Shown here: positions 8,978-17,938 of the stretch, in pieces | Layout of the letters: every line of letters starts with the position of its first letter | How positions within the stretch are numbered: the stretch's first letter is position 1 | NCBI RefSeq assembly: GCF_002904295.1 | Contig: NZ_PPHG01000069.1 | Span: 62,001-126,000 of the forward strand | Direction: 5' to 3' | DNA: 64,000 nucleotides | From: Amycolatopsis sp. CA-128772 | GTDB taxonomy: Bacteria; Actinomycetota; Actinomycetes; Mycobacteriales; Pseudonocardiaceae | Translations under genes and position numbers: made by a program | Notes under the pieces: model-generated | What the model saw: the letters and a program-made list of their open reading frames with translations, nothing else | Told to the model about the DNA's origin: nothing | Database searches by the model: none

Positions 8978-9321
8978 GCGACGACCCCCGGCTCCGGCCG
9001 GACCGGCGCGCCCGCCAGGGCGACGCTCGGGCGGACGCCCGCCAAGGCGACGCTCCGGCGGACGCCCGCCAAGGCGCCTACCTCCCGCGGCACCGCCAGC
9101 CGTACCGGAGCGGCCGCGTCCCGCGGCACCGCCAGGCGGACCAGCGCGCCCGCCTCCCCCGGCACCGCCGGCCGAGCCGGCGCGGCGCCCGCCGAGGCGC
9201 CTACCACCCGCGGCACCGCCAGGCGGACCAGTGCGCCCGCCTCCCGCGACGCTGCCCGCCGGGCCGGCGCGGCGGCCGCCCAGGCATCCGCCTCCCCCGG
9301 CACCGCGTCCCGGCTCGTCAT
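8974..9321 (-). CDS. Small Ala/Arg/Val/Pro repeat ORF, coupled on both sides
   Basis: A 115-residue open frame that I cannot assign to any family. Its ATG at 9321 overlaps the stop of the two-domain oxidoreductase gene (ATGA), and its TGA overlaps the ATG of the heparinase-like gene (ATGA), the same 4-bp coupling as true genes in this operon. The product is low complexity: RLAVPR occurs three times, with PVRLAVPREVGALAGVRR and a 9-residue repeat (LAGVRPSVA) near the C-terminus, all encoded by repeated DNA. There is no membrane segment or Cys. It may be a real basic, possibly disordered protein, or a repeat expansion between two formerly adjacent genes that kept its frame for coupling. Confidence refers to its being translated. 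Confidence 0.45.
   Translation of the reverse strand: MTSRDAVPGEADAWAAAAPARRAASREAGALVRLAVPRVVGASAGAAPARPAVPGEAGALVRLAVPRDAAAPVRLAVPREVGALAGVRRSVALAGVRPSVALAGAPVRPEPGVVA
9009..9245. repeat. Minisatellite-like direct repeats inside the small ORF
   Basis: Two adjacent 27-bp units (9009-9035 and 9036-9062, two mismatches) are followed by a partial third copy. A 37-bp block at 9122-9158 recurs at 9209-9245 with one mismatch (87-bp spacing), and its core CGCGGCACCGCCAG occurs again near 9085. Period lengths divisible by three keep the reading frame open. Confidence 0.8.
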
Positions 9322-11498
9322 GCCGGGGCGCCCGTCTTCCGCGGCAGCTCGATGCGCACCGGCGCCGCGTTCGCGACGCTGCTTTGCGCGGCCAGCGTCG
9401 CCAGTGTCGTCGCCGCCAGGGACGCCAGGGGGATCGGCATCGGCGAGCCCGTCCGGACCGCCTCCAGGAACGCGTTGACCTCCGCCGCCTGGCCCTTGTC
9501 GCGGCCCTTCGGGAGGCGGGAGCTCGCCCACTTCTTGCGGGCGTACACCGATGCCCGGACGAAGTCGTCGAACTTCAGCACCTTGCCGTCCGCCGTGAGG
9601 TCCAAGGTCTCCTTCGGGAAGCCCGACGAGCCCGTCTCGGCGTACGTGATCACCGCCGTCGAGCCGTCCGGGTAGGTCAGGGTCACCTGGACGTCTCCTG
9701 TTGCGTACACCGAGACCGGGTCGGCGTCGAGGAGCCAGCTCACCGTGTCGATGAAGTGGCCGCCCTCGCCCGCGAAGCGGGAGCCCTCCGTGGCCGTCTG
9801 GTTGTACCAGCTGCCGTGGTCGAGGCGGCCCGCGTTGACCAGGTAGCGGACCGTCGCCGGGCCGACGCGCGGGCCGAACTGGTCGCGGGCCTCGTGCAGC
9901 AGCGGCGCGAAACGGCGGTTGAAGCCCACCTGGAGGCGGTCGTTGCCCGACTCCTCGATCGCGTCCAGGACCTTCTGCAGCTCTTCCGGAGACAGCGCCA
10001 GCGGCTTTTCGACGAACACCGCCTTGCCCGCCAGCAGCGCCTGGCGGGTCAGCTCCGCGTGGGAGCTGTGCCGCGTCACGACGAACACCGCGTCGATCGA
10101 GGAGTCGCCCAGAACGTTGTCGATGTCCGTCGACGCCGCCGCGAAGCCGAACTTGCGCCGTGCGTTGGCGCCCGACAGCGCCGACGTCGTCGCGACGTGC
10201 TCGAGCTTGACGTCGGGCCGATCGACCAGGTGCGGCAGCAGCATCGAGGACGCGTAGTTGCCCGCCCCGATGAAGCCCAGGCGGACGGCCTGGCCCGCCG
10301 GAAGGGCAGTGGCAGCCGAAGACGACGCCACCGCGACACGCGCCGACGTCACGACCGGCTCCGTCCGGGCGACCGCGTCCGGGTAGCGGAACAGCACCGC
10401 CACCGCCTTCAAAGCGCCCTCGTTCAGCGACTTGTACGTGTCGACGGCAGAAGAGAAGTCCGACACGTGCGTGATCAGCGGCTCGACATCCAGCCGGTCG
10501 CGCGCGATCAGGTCCAGCACGCACTCGAGGTTGCGGCGCTCGGTCCAGCGGACCTGGCCGATCGGGTAGTCACGGCCTTCGAGCTCGTACGACGGGTCGT
10601 AGCGGCCCGGGCCGTAGGACCGCGAGAACCGGACGTCCAGTTCCTTCTCGTAGTAGGCGTTCCACGGCAGGTCGAGCTTGCACTTGCCGATGTCGATCAC
10701 GCGGCCGCGGTCGCGTGACAGCTTCGCGGCCAGCTCCACCGGGTCGTTCGTGTTGCCACCGGCGGCCAGGTACGTCTGGTCGACGCCCGCGCCGTGGGTC
10801 AGCTCGTCCACCGCCGTGTCCACGATGCCGGACGCCGGGTGCGCGCAGGTCAGCGCGCCGAGGCTCTCGGCCAGCTTGCAGCGCTCCGGGTCCGGGTCGA
10901 CGCCGACCACGCGCACGCCGGACGACGCCAGCAGCTGCACGACCAGCTGGCCGATCAGGCCGAGCCCGATCACCAGGGCGACGTCGCCGATCTGCGGCTC
11001 GCCGCGGCGGACGCCCTGCATCGCGATCGACCCGACCGTGCCGAACGCCGCGTGCCGCGGGTCGACGCCGGCCGGCACCTTCGAGTACAGGTTCTTGGGC
11101 ACCCAGTTGAGCTCCGAGTGCAGCGCGTGTTCGTTGCCCGCGCAGGCCACCAGGTCGCCGACCGCCACGTCGGTGATGCCGTCGCCGACCTGCTCCACGA
11201 TGCCGCACAGCGAGTAGCCGAGCGGGGTGTAGGAGTCCAGTTTGGACGTCACCTTGCGGTAGGTCGCCGACAGCCCGTTGGTGGCGACGCTCTGCATCAC
11301 CTTCGCCACCTGGTCGGGCCGCGCCTTCGCCTTGCCCACCAGGGACATGCTCGCCTCGGACACCTTCATCATCTCGGTGCCGGTCGAGATCAGCGAGTAC
11401 ACCGTCCGCACCAGCACACCACCGGGCTTGCAGGCCGGCTCGGGCACGTCGAGGAGCGCCAGTTCCCCGCTCTTGTAGTTCTGGACTACCTGCTTCAC
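9318..11498 (-). CDS. Two-domain oxidoreductase: zinc-type MDR dehydrogenase + Gfo/Idh/MocA
   Basis: A 726-residue fusion. Residues 1 to about 350 form a medium-chain dehydrogenase/reductase with the nucleotide-binding loop VIGLGLIGQLVVQLL and GYSLCGIVEQVGDG. Residues about 390 to 726 form a Gfo/Idh/MocA oxidoreductase with LGFIGAGNYASSMLLPHL, the EKPLAL motif and GEGGHFIDTVSWLL. This architecture recurs beside heparinase II/III and asparagine-synthase-like genes in bacterial surface polysaccharide clusters; it is thought to modify a nucleotide sugar or sugar residue, but the reaction is not firmly established. The GTG start at 11498 overlaps the stop of the amidotransferase gene by 4 bp. An upstream reading to 11534 is possible but lacks support. 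Confidence 0.88.
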   Translation of the reverse strand: MKQVVQNYKSGELALLDVPEPACKPGGVLVRTVYSLISTGTEMMKVSEASMSLVGKAKARPDQVAKVMQSVATNGLSATYRKVTSKLDSYTPLGYSLCGIVEQVGDGITDVAVGDLVACAGNEHALHSELNWVPKNLYSKVPAGVDPRHAAFGTVGSIAMQGVRRGEPQIGDVALVIGLGLIGQLVVQLLASSGVRVVGVDPDPERCKLAESLGALTCAHPASGIVDTAVDELTHGAGVDQTYLAAGGNTNDPVELAAKLSRDRGRVIDIGKCKLDLPWNAYYEKELDVRFSRSYGPGRYDPSYELEGRDYPIGQVRWTERRNLECVLDLIARDRLDVEPLITHVSDFSSAVDTYKSLNEGALKAVAVLFRYPDAVARTEPVVTSARVAVASSSAATALPAGQAVRLGFIGAGNYASSMLLPHLVDRPDVKLEHVATTSALSGANARRKFGFAAASTDIDNVLGDSSIDAVFVVTRHSSHAELTRQALLAGKAVFVEKPLALSPEELQKVLDAIEESGNDRLQVGFNRRFAPLLHEARDQFGPRVGPATVRYLVNAGRLDHGSWYNQTATEGSRFAGEGGHFIDTVSWLLDADPVSVYATGDVQVTLTYPDGSTAVITYAETGSSGFPKETLDLTADGKVLKFDDFVRASVYARKKWASSRLPKGRDKGQAAEVNAFLEAVRTGSPMPIPLASLAATTLATLAAQSSVANAAPVRIELPRKTGAPA

Positions 11499-13405
11499 TT
11501 CGCTCCCGCTCCAGACATCGCGTTCCGGTACCAATACTCAAGAGTCAAGACGTGCCAGAGGTGCTTGCCGCGGTCCTCCTGGCCGGCGGCGTCCTCGGCG
11601 ACCATGCGCTGCAACGCCTCACGCTGCAGGAGGCCGGACGTGACGAGCACGCCGTCGTTGACGACCTCGCGCACCAGCGGCGCCAGGTCGCGGCTCATCC
11701 AGGCCCGCAGCGGCGCGCTGAACAGGCCCTTCGGCCGGTGCACGATCTCGCTGGGCAGGATGTTCAGCGCCGCGTTCTTCAGCGCGACCTTGCCGGCGCG
11801 GCCGACGATCTTCTTGTTCCCCGGAACCTTGAACGCCGCCCGCACGACCTCGACGTCGACGAACGGCGTCCGGACCTCGGTGGACGCCGCCATCGTCGAA
11901 CGGTCGGTGTAGGTCAGGTTCAGCCCGGGCAGGAACATCCGCGAGTCGGCCAGGCACATCCGGTTGACGAAGTCGTCCAGCGCCTGGTCGTTGTAGGTGT
12001 CGGCGTGCTCGGTCAACACGGAGTCGACGTCAGCGGCCAGATCCGGGTTGACCAGCGAGAGCAGCTCCGCGCGGTCGTACATCGTGTAGCTGCGCCGGAA
12101 CGCCGTCTCCTCGGGCAGGCCCGCGAAGGACAGGAACCGCTTCGCGAACCGCACCGACCGGTACCCGCGCGTGGCCGACGCCACCGGCAGGCGGTCCACA
12201 ATGGACTCGACCGGCCGCCGGACCGCGCTCGGCACCTTGTGGTAACGCAGCGCGATCAGGTTGGCGAGGTGCTTGCGGTACCCGGCGAACAGCTCGTCGG
12301 CGCCCATCCCGGACAGCATCACCTTGACGCCGGCCTCGCGCGCGGCCGAGCAGATCAGGAACGAGTTGATCGCCGCCGGGTCCCCGATCGGCTCGTCGAG
12401 GTGGTAGGTCATCTTCGGCAGCAGGTCGAGCACCTGCGGCGCGATCTCGATCTCGTGCAGGTCGACGCCGAACTTCTCGGCCACGATCCGGGCGTACTTG
12501 AGGTCGTCCGGCATGGCCTCGAACTTCGCGTCCTCGGCCCGGAAACCGATGGTGTAGGCGGAAATCCCCGGCTGCGACCGCGCAGCCAGCGCCGTCAGGT
12601 AGCTGGAGTCCAGCCCGCCGGAAAGGAACGTCGCCACCGGGACGTCGGAAAGCAGGTGCTTGGCCGTCGACTCGGCGATCACCTCGTGCAGGTCGATCTC
12701 GCCGTCGAACGCCGCGCCCTCTTCGGCGACCTCCCGCAGCGACCAGAACCGGCCGCGGTCGACCTGGCCGTCCGGGCGGCAGCGCAGCCACGTGCCCGGC
12801 TGCAGCTTCTCCGCGCCCTGGTAGGCGCACCGGCTGTCCGGCACCCAGTAGTAAAGCAGCGAGGCGATCAACGCCGCGTTGTCGACCTGCAGGGACCCGC
12901 CGAGCTCACCGGCGATCGCCTTCAGCTCGGAGGCGAACACGACCCCGCCACCGCGCTGCACGAAGAACAGCGGCTTGATGCCCAGCTGGTCGCGGACCAG
13001 GAACAGCTCCCCGGTGCCCTCCTCGAACAGCGCGAACGCGAACATCCCGCGCAGCTTCGGCAGGCAGTCCGTGCCCCAGCGCCGCCACGCCTGCAACAGC
13101 ACCTCGGTGTCGGACGTCCCCCGGAAGCGGACGCCGGCGGATTCGAGCTCGGCCCGCAGCTCCGGCGCGTTGTACAGCTCGCCGTTGTAGCTCAGCGCGA
13201 GCCCGTCGAGGACCATCGGCTGGGCGCCGGTCTCGGACAGGTCGATGATCGACAGCCGCCGGTGGCCCAGGTGGACTTCGCCGGGGCCGGCCCGGTGCTC
13301 GTAGCGGCCGGAGCCGTCCGGGCCGCGGTGGGCCAGCGTCTTCGTCAGCCGGTCGGTGAGCGGCCCGCCGTCCGGCCAGAGGTAGGTGCCTGCGATGCCG
13401 CACAT
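11495..13405 (-). CDS. Asparagine synthase-like glutamine amidotransferase
   Basis: A 636-residue protein. It begins MCGIAGTY, so Cys2 is the class II glutaminase nucleophile after Met removal; the domain continues with SYNGELYN and GTSDTEVLL. The synthase domain follows with the PP-loop ATFLSGGLDSS, which binds ATP and activates a carboxylate. Classical members make asparagine, but members within polysaccharide operons (WbpS type) amidate uronic acids, which fits the uronate-type dehydrogenase and lyase-like genes nearby; that role is inferred here. GAAGGGGAA about 10 nt before the ATG is a good ribosome-binding site. It lies 33 bp after the second Wzz gene and overlaps the next gene by 4 bp. 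Confidence 0.9.
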   Translation of the reverse strand: MCGIAGTYLWPDGGPLTDRLTKTLAHRGPDGSGRYEHRAGPGEVHLGHRRLSIIDLSETGAQPMVLDGLALSYNGELYNAPELRAELESAGVRFRGTSDTEVLLQAWRRWGTDCLPKLRGMFAFALFEEGTGELFLVRDQLGIKPLFFVQRGGGVVFASELKAIAGELGGSLQVDNAALIASLLYYWVPDSRCAYQGAEKLQPGTWLRCRPDGQVDRGRFWSLREVAEEGAAFDGEIDLHEVIAESTAKHLLSDVPVATFLSGGLDSSYLTALAARSQPGISAYTIGFRAEDAKFEAMPDDLKYARIVAEKFGVDLHEIEIAPQVLDLLPKMTYHLDEPIGDPAAINSFLICSAAREAGVKVMLSGMGADELFAGYRKHLANLIALRYHKVPSAVRRPVESIVDRLPVASATRGYRSVRFAKRFLSFAGLPEETAFRRSYTMYDRAELLSLVNPDLAADVDSVLTEHADTYNDQALDDFVNRMCLADSRMFLPGLNLTYTDRSTMAASTEVRTPFVDVEVVRAAFKVPGNKKIVGRAGKVALKNAALNILPSEIVHRPKGLFSAPLRAWMSRDLAPLVREVVNDGVLVTSGLLQREALQRMVAEDAAGQEDRGKHLWHVLTLEYWYRNAMSGAGAK

Positions 13406-13438
13406 CTCGGGTGCGTTCCCCTTCGGTCGCGGCGGGGG

Positions 13439-15271
13439 TCAGGAGACCTCCGCGCTCTTCTCTGGCTCGAGTCCGGCGTTCAGTTCGCCCTTGTGGGCCG
13501 GTTCGCCGTGGTCGCGTTTGAACGGCGTCGGCCGCTTCGGCGGCTTGACCGGGGCGAATTTCTTCGTCGGCGCGTTCAGGTGGTCCGGGACGCTGACCGT
13601 GCCGGGGGCCGGCAGCGGGGACGCCGGCGGCTTCGGGTGGGTGACGACCGGCGGGATCACCGGCCGCACCGGGGCGAACCGGCGCGTCGGCTGCTCGGTC
13701 TTGGCGACGCGCTCGGCGACGCGGGCGACCAGCTCGTCCAGGCGGTCTTCGCGCTCGGCCGGAGCCGGCGGCGCCGCCGGGACCTCGGCGCCGCGGCCGC
13801 GCAGGGCCGTGTGCAGGCCGTCCCACAGGGTGCCGTCGGACTTGTCGCGCGGGTCCGGGTCGACCAGCACCACGCCGATGACCGGGATCCCCTGGTCGGC
13901 GAGCTGCCGCGCGACGGTGTGCAGCCACAGCGTGTTCGCGTGCCCGGCCTTGACGACCAGCACGGTTTCCTTGCCGAGGTGCTCCAGGTCGGTCCAGGCC
14001 GTACCCGGCGACACCGTGCCGACGCCGACCCGCAGCTCGCCGGCCGCGTCCCCGGCGCCCACCACGGTGACCTCGCTGCCGGTCTCCTGCGCGAGCTTGC
14101 GGACGTCCTCGCCCGGCAGGTCGTCGACGACGCTCACGGTGCCGTCGCCGGCCAGCTCCCCGGCCATGTCGAGGGCGAGCGCGGCGACGACCGCCGGCGC
14201 GCCGAGTTCGAGCAGCGACACCGGCCGCGGGTCCTGCTTGACCAGGCGGACCAGCGTGGTGGCGACGCGCTTGCGTTCGGAGACCGCGCGCGAGCGCCGC
14301 CACAGCCGGGCGGGGCCGCGCAGCTTCGACGGCAGCTGCGCGATCACGGACGCGCCGAGGTGCGTCGAGATCTCGCGGCGCAGCACCGGCCGGTCACGCG
14401 ACACCGCGCCGACGGCGACGAGCGCGAGCCCGAGGAACAGGCCGAGTGCGAAGCCGACACCGGCGTCGGTCGCGATGGTCTTGAGGAACGCCTTGGGCAG
14501 CGCGCGGGGCGCGTCGACGATCTGGGTGCCTGCGGCGACCTGCGGGCTGCCGATGCCGGCCTGCTGGGCGCGCGAGGTGAAGTCCGAGATCTGCGCGGTC
14601 AGCGCGGCCCGGCGGCTGTAGAGGTTCTCAAGGGTGGGCTGGCTGGCCTGGCGGCCCTTGCCCTCCTCCTCGACGATCTGCTGCTCGACCTTGGCCAGCT
14701 CGTCCTGCGCGTTCTTGCGCTGGTCGAGGATGGCCTGCGACTGGGCGGCCGCGGCCGCCTGGCTGCGCTTGACGTGGTCGGCGATGAACGTGTCGGCGAG
14801 CGCCTGCGCCTGCGCCACGGCCGCTTCGTTGCTCTTCGCCTTGACGGTGATCTGCAGGACGTTGTTGGTCAGGCCCAGTCCCGCGTAGTTCTTCATGAAA
14901 TTTTCGGGCGTTTCGGTGCTGCCCAGCTTCTTCAGCGCGCCTTCGGCGATCTGGGTCGTCTGCAGCACGGCGACGTCGGTGCGCATCAGCGTGCCGCTGT
15001 CGGTCGGCGAGTCGTCCTGGTGGACCACGATCACCTTGGCCACCGCGGTCGGCGGCGCGGGCAGCGCGACCGCGACCGCCGCGCCGGCGATCAGCCCGAG
15101 CAGCGCGGTCGCGAGCCAGACGCGCTTGCGCCGCCGGATGGCGATGAACAGCCGCGAAAGGTCGAAAAGCGGCGCCGTGCCGCCGGCGGTTGGGGGGTCC
15201 AGGGGGGCTCGCCCCCCGGCCGGGGTTCGGGGCTTGGCCCCGGAGGATGCAGTTTCGGAGGAAGTCGTCAC
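13439..15271 (-). CDS. Wzz-type chain-length protein with degenerate kinase domain (second copy)
   Basis: A 610-residue membrane protein. A transmembrane segment at about residues 50-70 (VWLATALLGLIAG) follows a disordered N-terminus. The periplasmic Wzz part contains long heptad-like helices (QAILDQRKNAQDELAKVEQQ), and a second transmembrane segment lies near residue 280 (GVGFALGLFLGLALVAVG). The cytoplasmic half resembles a bacterial tyrosine kinase Rossmann fold but has no Walker A (GxxGxGK[ST]) loop; the equivalent position reads LLELGAPAVVAA. A Pro/Lys-rich tail ends the protein. It should be a polysaccharide co-polymerase that sets chain length without ATPase activity. The GTG start at 15271 overlaps the stop of the first Wzz gene by 4 bp. 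Confidence 0.82.
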   Translation of the reverse strand: MTTSSETASSGAKPRTPAGGRAPLDPPTAGGTAPLFDLSRLFIAIRRRKRVWLATALLGLIAGAAVAVALPAPPTAVAKVIVVHQDDSPTDSGTLMRTDVAVLQTTQIAEGALKKLGSTETPENFMKNYAGLGLTNNVLQITVKAKSNEAAVAQAQALADTFIADHVKRSQAAAAAQSQAILDQRKNAQDELAKVEQQIVEEEGKGRQASQPTLENLYSRRAALTAQISDFTSRAQQAGIGSPQVAAGTQIVDAPRALPKAFLKTIATDAGVGFALGLFLGLALVAVGAVSRDRPVLRREISTHLGASVIAQLPSKLRGPARLWRRSRAVSERKRVATTLVRLVKQDPRPVSLLELGAPAVVAALALDMAGELAGDGTVSVVDDLPGEDVRKLAQETGSEVTVVGAGDAAGELRVGVGTVSPGTAWTDLEHLGKETVLVVKAGHANTLWLHTVARQLADQGIPVIGVVLVDPDPRDKSDGTLWDGLHTALRGRGAEVPAAPPAPAEREDRLDELVARVAERVAKTEQPTRRFAPVRPVIPPVVTHPKPPASPLPAPGTVSVPDHLNAPTKKFAPVKPPKRPTPFKRDHGEPAHKGELNAGLEPEKSAEVS

Positions 15272-16626
15272 GCCGAACCTGCCAGGGCTTTCTCGGGGGC
15301 TTCCGCCGCGGGCTCGGGTTTCTCGGGCGCCGCCGGCCGGACGGCGTGGGTGAGGACCGCGCCGACGATCTCCTGGCTCCCGTCGGTGCAGGCTTCGGCC
15401 AGCCGGATCAGCTGCCACGCGGTGCGCGTGCCGGAGCCGAGCACGACCAGAACACCCGAGTCGGCGGTCGCGTCCGGCACCGTCGGCCGCTCGGCCGAGT
15501 ACTCGAAGATCCGCAGCGGCACGGAAAGCCGGTCGGCCAGCTCGGCGAGCTGGCCGGCGGCCAGGCGGCCGGTCTCGTCGTCGTCGGCCACCAGCAGCAG
15601 GACGTCGGCGGGGCCGGTGGCCAGCCGGGCCAGCACCCGGCGGTAGCGGATGTCGCGGTTGACCTCGTCGGCCGAGGTCGCGACGGGCGGCAGCACCCAC
15701 GGCCGGTCGCCGCCGAGCAGCCGCCGGACCTTGCCGAACAGGCCGTTCGCCGGCAGGCGGTCGCCCTGCGGAGTCGCGACGTCGACCCCGGCGAGGATCG
15801 GCGCGCCGAGCGCGGACGCGATCTCCGGTTCGCCCCGCAGCCGCCGGTCGGCGCGGGCGGTGAACAGGTGGCCGAAAACGCCCACGAGGAAGAACAGCAC
15901 CGCGCCGCCGGCGACGAACTGCGTCATCGTCGGGGCCGCGGGCGACGTCGGGCGCTGGGACGGCCCCAGCACCACGGTGTTGCCGACGCCGGTGGCCAGG
16001 TCGGCCTGGTTCAGGTCGTTGATCGCCTGCTCCAGCGACGTCCGCAGGCCCTCGAGCTGGGTGCGGACCTGGACGCTCTCGACGGTCAGGTTCCCGCCGA
16101 CGTTCTTGGCGAGGTCGCTGATCTTCTCCGTGGTCAGCTTGACCTGCTGGCGCAGCGACTCCCGCTGTTCCTGGGCGAGCTGCACCGAGGCGTCGGCGGA
16201 GTTGCTCGCCAGCTGCGTGGAGTACTTGACGTACTGCTGCGCGACCTGGTCGGCGAGCTGCTGGGCGTGCTCGGCGGTGTCGGCGGAGACGGTGATCGTC
16301 ACGACGTTGCTCTGCGCCACCGCCGCGCTGACCTGCTTCTTCAGGTCGGCACCGCTGGGGTGCCACGGCAGCACGGCGGCGGCGCGGTCGAGGACGACCG
16401 AGGCGGTCGCGATCTCGGCCTGGGTCAGCAGCTCGTCGGCCTGGCGCGGGCCCTGCAGCAGCACGCCCGAGGTCGTCTTGTAGCCGGGTGAGAACAGGAT
16501 CGACGCTCCGGCGCCGACCAGCGCGCCCAGGACGGCGAGGGCGGCCAGCAGCCGCCATCGTCGTCGCAGGACCTGCCCGACCAGGGCCAGGCGCACCGTG
16601 TCGTCAGTCAACGGCGGGCTCTCCAT
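15268..16626 (-). CDS. Wzz-type chain-length protein with degenerate kinase domain (first copy)
   Basis: A 452-residue polysaccharide co-polymerase. The first transmembrane segment is at about residues 25-45 (LLAALAVLGALVGAGASIL), then a Wzz domain with coiled-coil stretches, then a second segment near residue 235 (FVAGGAVLFFLVGVFGHLF). The cytoplasmic domain keeps a Rossmann-like order of strands (DVLLLVADDDETGRLAA, GVLVVLGSG) but lacks Walker A and a tyrosine cluster, so it cannot be a working kinase. It starts the tightly coupled part of the operon; 109 bp separate it from the upstream glycosyltransferase gene. It probably pairs with the downstream copy as a heteromeric regulator of polymer length. 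Confidence 0.82.
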   Translation of the reverse strand: MESPPLTDDTVRLALVGQVLRRRWRLLAALAVLGALVGAGASILFSPGYKTTSGVLLQGPRQADELLTQAEIATASVVLDRAAAVLPWHPSGADLKKQVSAAVAQSNVVTITVSADTAEHAQQLADQVAQQYVKYSTQLASNSADASVQLAQEQRESLRQQVKLTTEKISDLAKNVGGNLTVESVQVRTQLEGLRTSLEQAINDLNQADLATGVGNTVVLGPSQRPTSPAAPTMTQFVAGGAVLFFLVGVFGHLFTARADRRLRGEPEIASALGAPILAGVDVATPQGDRLPANGLFGKVRRLLGGDRPWVLPPVATSADEVNRDIRYRRVLARLATGPADVLLLVADDDETGRLAAGQLAELADRLSVPLRIFEYSAERPTVPDATADSGVLVVLGSGTRTAWQLIRLAEACTDGSQEIVGAVLTHAVRPAAPEKPEPAAEAPEKALAGSA

Positions 16627-16735
16627 TCCTGAGACGGGTACGCCGAACGGGTTCAGTTGATCGGCCGGTTACCCGAACCGTCGTAAGACCGGGAGCATTG
16701 GTTACACGTTCGGTGGGTTCTTGACCGAACGGCGA

Positions 16736-17938
16736 TCAAGACTTCACAGCGTGCTCATACGCGGCCAGCAGGGCCTTCGCGGAGTTCTCCCAGGAGAGCG
16801 GACCGGCCACCCGGGCCTGGCCGAGCTTGCCCATCCGGGTGCGCTCCTCCGGGTCGTCGAGCAGCTGGGCGACCAGCTTCGCGAACGCCGACTCGTCGTT
16901 CGCCGGGGCGTACACGGCCGCGTCACCTGCGGAAACGCGGGCCTCCCGCAGTTCGAACGAGACGATCGGCTTGCTCATCGCCATGTACTCCATGACCTTG
17001 TTCATCGTGGAGACGTCGTTGAGCGGGTTGAGCGGGTCCGGCGACAGGCAGACGTCGGCGGTGGACAGGTAGCGGACCAGGTCCTCGTCGGAGATCCGGC
17101 CGGTGAACTCGACCTGGTTGGCCAGCCCGAGCTTCGCCGAGAGGGCGACCATGTCGTCGAACGCGTCGCCCGAGCCGACGAACACCGCGTGCCAGTCGGT
17201 GCGGCCGATCTCGTCACGCAGCTTCGCGAGCGCGCGCAGGGCGTAGTCGACGCCGTCCTGCGGGCCCATCACGCCGAGGTAGGCGAGCAGGTACGGCTTG
17301 CCCTTCTTCAGCTCGGGCTCGGCCGGCACCTCGTGGAACCGCTCGACGACCGGGGCGCTGCGCACCACGAAGACGTCCTCGGGCTTCTTGCCGCCGCGGA
17401 TCCGGGCGACCTGCTTGTAGCTCTCGTTCGTCGAAATCACGACGTCGGCGGCGCGGTAGGTGGCGCGTTCGAGCGCGCAGACCCCGCGGTAGAGCAGGTC
17501 CTGCCCGCGGTCGAACCGCGAGAGGTACAGCTCCGGGCAGAGGTCGTGCTGGTCGAAGATGAACCGCGCGCCCTGGCGCTTGAGCACCTTCGCGACCAGG
17601 TACAGCAGGTCCGGCGGGTTGCAGGCGTGGACGACGTCGACCGGGCCGATCTTGCGGGCCAGCCGCAGCGTGTGCCACAGCGCGGTGCCGTACTCCTGCA
17701 GGTAGCCGGCGGGCCCGCCGGTCGCCGCCTTCAGCGGGTAGCGGTGGATGTGGACGCCGTCGACGACGGCTTCGGCCTCGGTGTCGCGTTTCGTGCCCTG
17801 CGGGCAGATCACGTGGACTTCCCACCCGGCGTCGCGCAGGGTCGTGGACTCCTGCCAGACCCGGCGGTCGAAGGGGACGGAGAGGTTTTCGACGAGGATG
17901 AGCGCTTTACCAGGCAAGGCCGGCGTATCCCTCTTCAA
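16736..17938 (-). CDS. GT4-family glycosyltransferase (WbuB-like)
   Basis: A 400-residue GT-B enzyme. VENLSVPFDRRVWQE near the N-terminus and VVHACNPPDLLYLVAK are typical of WbuB-type sugar transferases. The C-terminal donor domain has AYLGVMGPQDGVDYALRAL, VFVGSGD and MNKVMEYMAMSKPIV. It likely adds an early sugar of the repeat unit. Start choice is uncertain: the full frame uses TTG at 17938, and a second TTG at 17917 lies about 11 nt after GAGGG. Both overlap the end of the dehydrogenase gene, by 32 and 11 bp. The close link to the dehydrogenase suggests it may use the uronic acid nucleotide as donor, which is inference only. Confidence 0.87.
   Translation of the reverse strand: MKRDTPALPGKALILVENLSVPFDRRVWQESTTLRDAGWEVHVICPQGTKRDTEAEAVVDGVHIHRYPLKAATGGPAGYLQEYGTALWHTLRLARKIGPVDVVHACNPPDLLYLVAKVLKRQGARFIFDQHDLCPELYLSRFDRGQDLLYRGVCALERATYRAADVVISTNESYKQVARIRGGKKPEDVFVVRSAPVVERFHEVPAEPELKKGKPYLLAYLGVMGPQDGVDYALRALAKLRDEIGRTDWHAVFVGSGDAFDDMVALSAKLGLANQVEFTGRISDEDLVRYLSTADVCLSPDPLNPLNDVSTMNKVMEYMAMSKPIVSFELREARVSAGDAAVYAPANDESAFAKLVAQLLDDPEERTRMGKLGQARVAGPLSWENSAKALLAAYEHAVKS

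Noticed and set aside
9009..9245. Direct repeats that could suggest a CRISPR array
   Set aside because: Repeat lengths and spacing are irregular, the repeats are coding and in frame, and no cas genes are present.
11552..15646. Very long plus-strand open frame of about 1364 codons
   Set aside because: It is antisense to the asparagine-synthase-like and both Wzz genes, which have clear motifs; its product is Arg/Gly/Ala/Val-rich without domains, as expected from the complement of GC3-rich genes.
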